6,599 nt of DNA from an uncultured Clostridium sp. Its GTDB lineage: Bacteria; Bacillota; Clostridia; Lachnospirales; Lachnospiraceae. Positions within the stretch are counted from its first letter, which is position 1. Every line of letters begins with the position of its first letter. Below the pieces are notes generated by a model. It had not been told where the DNA came from. It saw only the letters and a program-made list of their open reading frames with translations, and made no database searches. The stretch covers positions 1 to 6,599 of the forward strand of contig USFH01000121.1 in NCBI GenBank assembly GCA_900553925.1. Reading direction: 5' to 3'. Below are positions 6,584-6,599 of this stretch, in pieces. Position numbers and translations under genes: made by a program.

Positions 6584-6599
6584 GGTGGATAGAGGGACT
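6584..6599 (-). tRNA. 3' end of a further tRNA, probably tRNA-His (cut by window edge)
   Basis: Read on the minus strand, the last bases give AGT (end of a T-loop), CCCTC (T-stem 3' strand), TATCCAC (acceptor 3' strand) and a discriminator C, with exactly the 5 + 7 + 1 spacing of a tRNA 3' half. Discriminator C is nearly specific to tRNA-His in bacteria, and His often precedes Gln in Bacillota tRNA clusters. The anticodon lies outside the window, so the isotype is inferred. It sits 44 bases from tRNA-Gln. Confidence 0.6.

Overview
The window looks like ordinary chromosomal DNA from a Gram-positive anaerobe of the class Clostridia, possibly a Lachnospiraceae-type gut bacterium. The signs are a Clostridia-style molybdenum hydroxylase gene beside a purine permease gene, a large secreted protein with ChW (clostridial hydrophobic, conserved-Trp) repeats, strong AGGAGG-type ribosome binding sites, and tRNA genes that do not encode their CCA ends. 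The family placement is inference; the genus cannot be told from this sequence.

Layout: (1) bases 1-2225, plus strand, nearly all of a xanthine dehydrogenase molybdenum-binding subunit (xdhA-like), cut by the left edge so that only about 15 N-terminal residues appear to be missing; (2) 2255-3655, plus strand, a complete NCS2-family purine (xanthine/uric acid type) permease, 29 bases downstream and almost certainly in the same operon; (3) 3739-6198, plus strand, a secreted protein with a signal peptide, a beta-sandwich-like region, a transglutaminase-like catalytic domain with an intact Cys-His-Asp triad, a Cys-pair module, and six ChW repeats arranged as two copies of a three-repeat cassette; (4) 6206-6241, a near-perfect hairpin that can end transcription from both sides; (5) 6248-6599, minus strand, a tRNA cluster read in the order (probable His, cut by the right edge), Gln(UUG), Lys(UUU), Leu(UAG), with an extra terminator-like hairpin between Lys and Leu.

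How the genes fit together: the permease would import purine bases such as xanthine, and the molybdenum hydroxylase would oxidise them in the cytoplasm as a step in purine salvage or degradation. The electron-transfer subunits (FAD and 2Fe-2S) and cofactor-maturation genes are presumably upstream, outside the window. The secreted transglutaminase/ChW protein has no evident functional link to purine use; it acts outside the cell and may have its own promoter, although no clear terminator or promoter is visible in the 83 bases before it. The tRNA cluster is convergent with it.

No undescribed system was found. The parts most worth a second look are the duplicated ChW cassette joined to the transglutaminase domain, and the hairpin inside the tRNA cluster.
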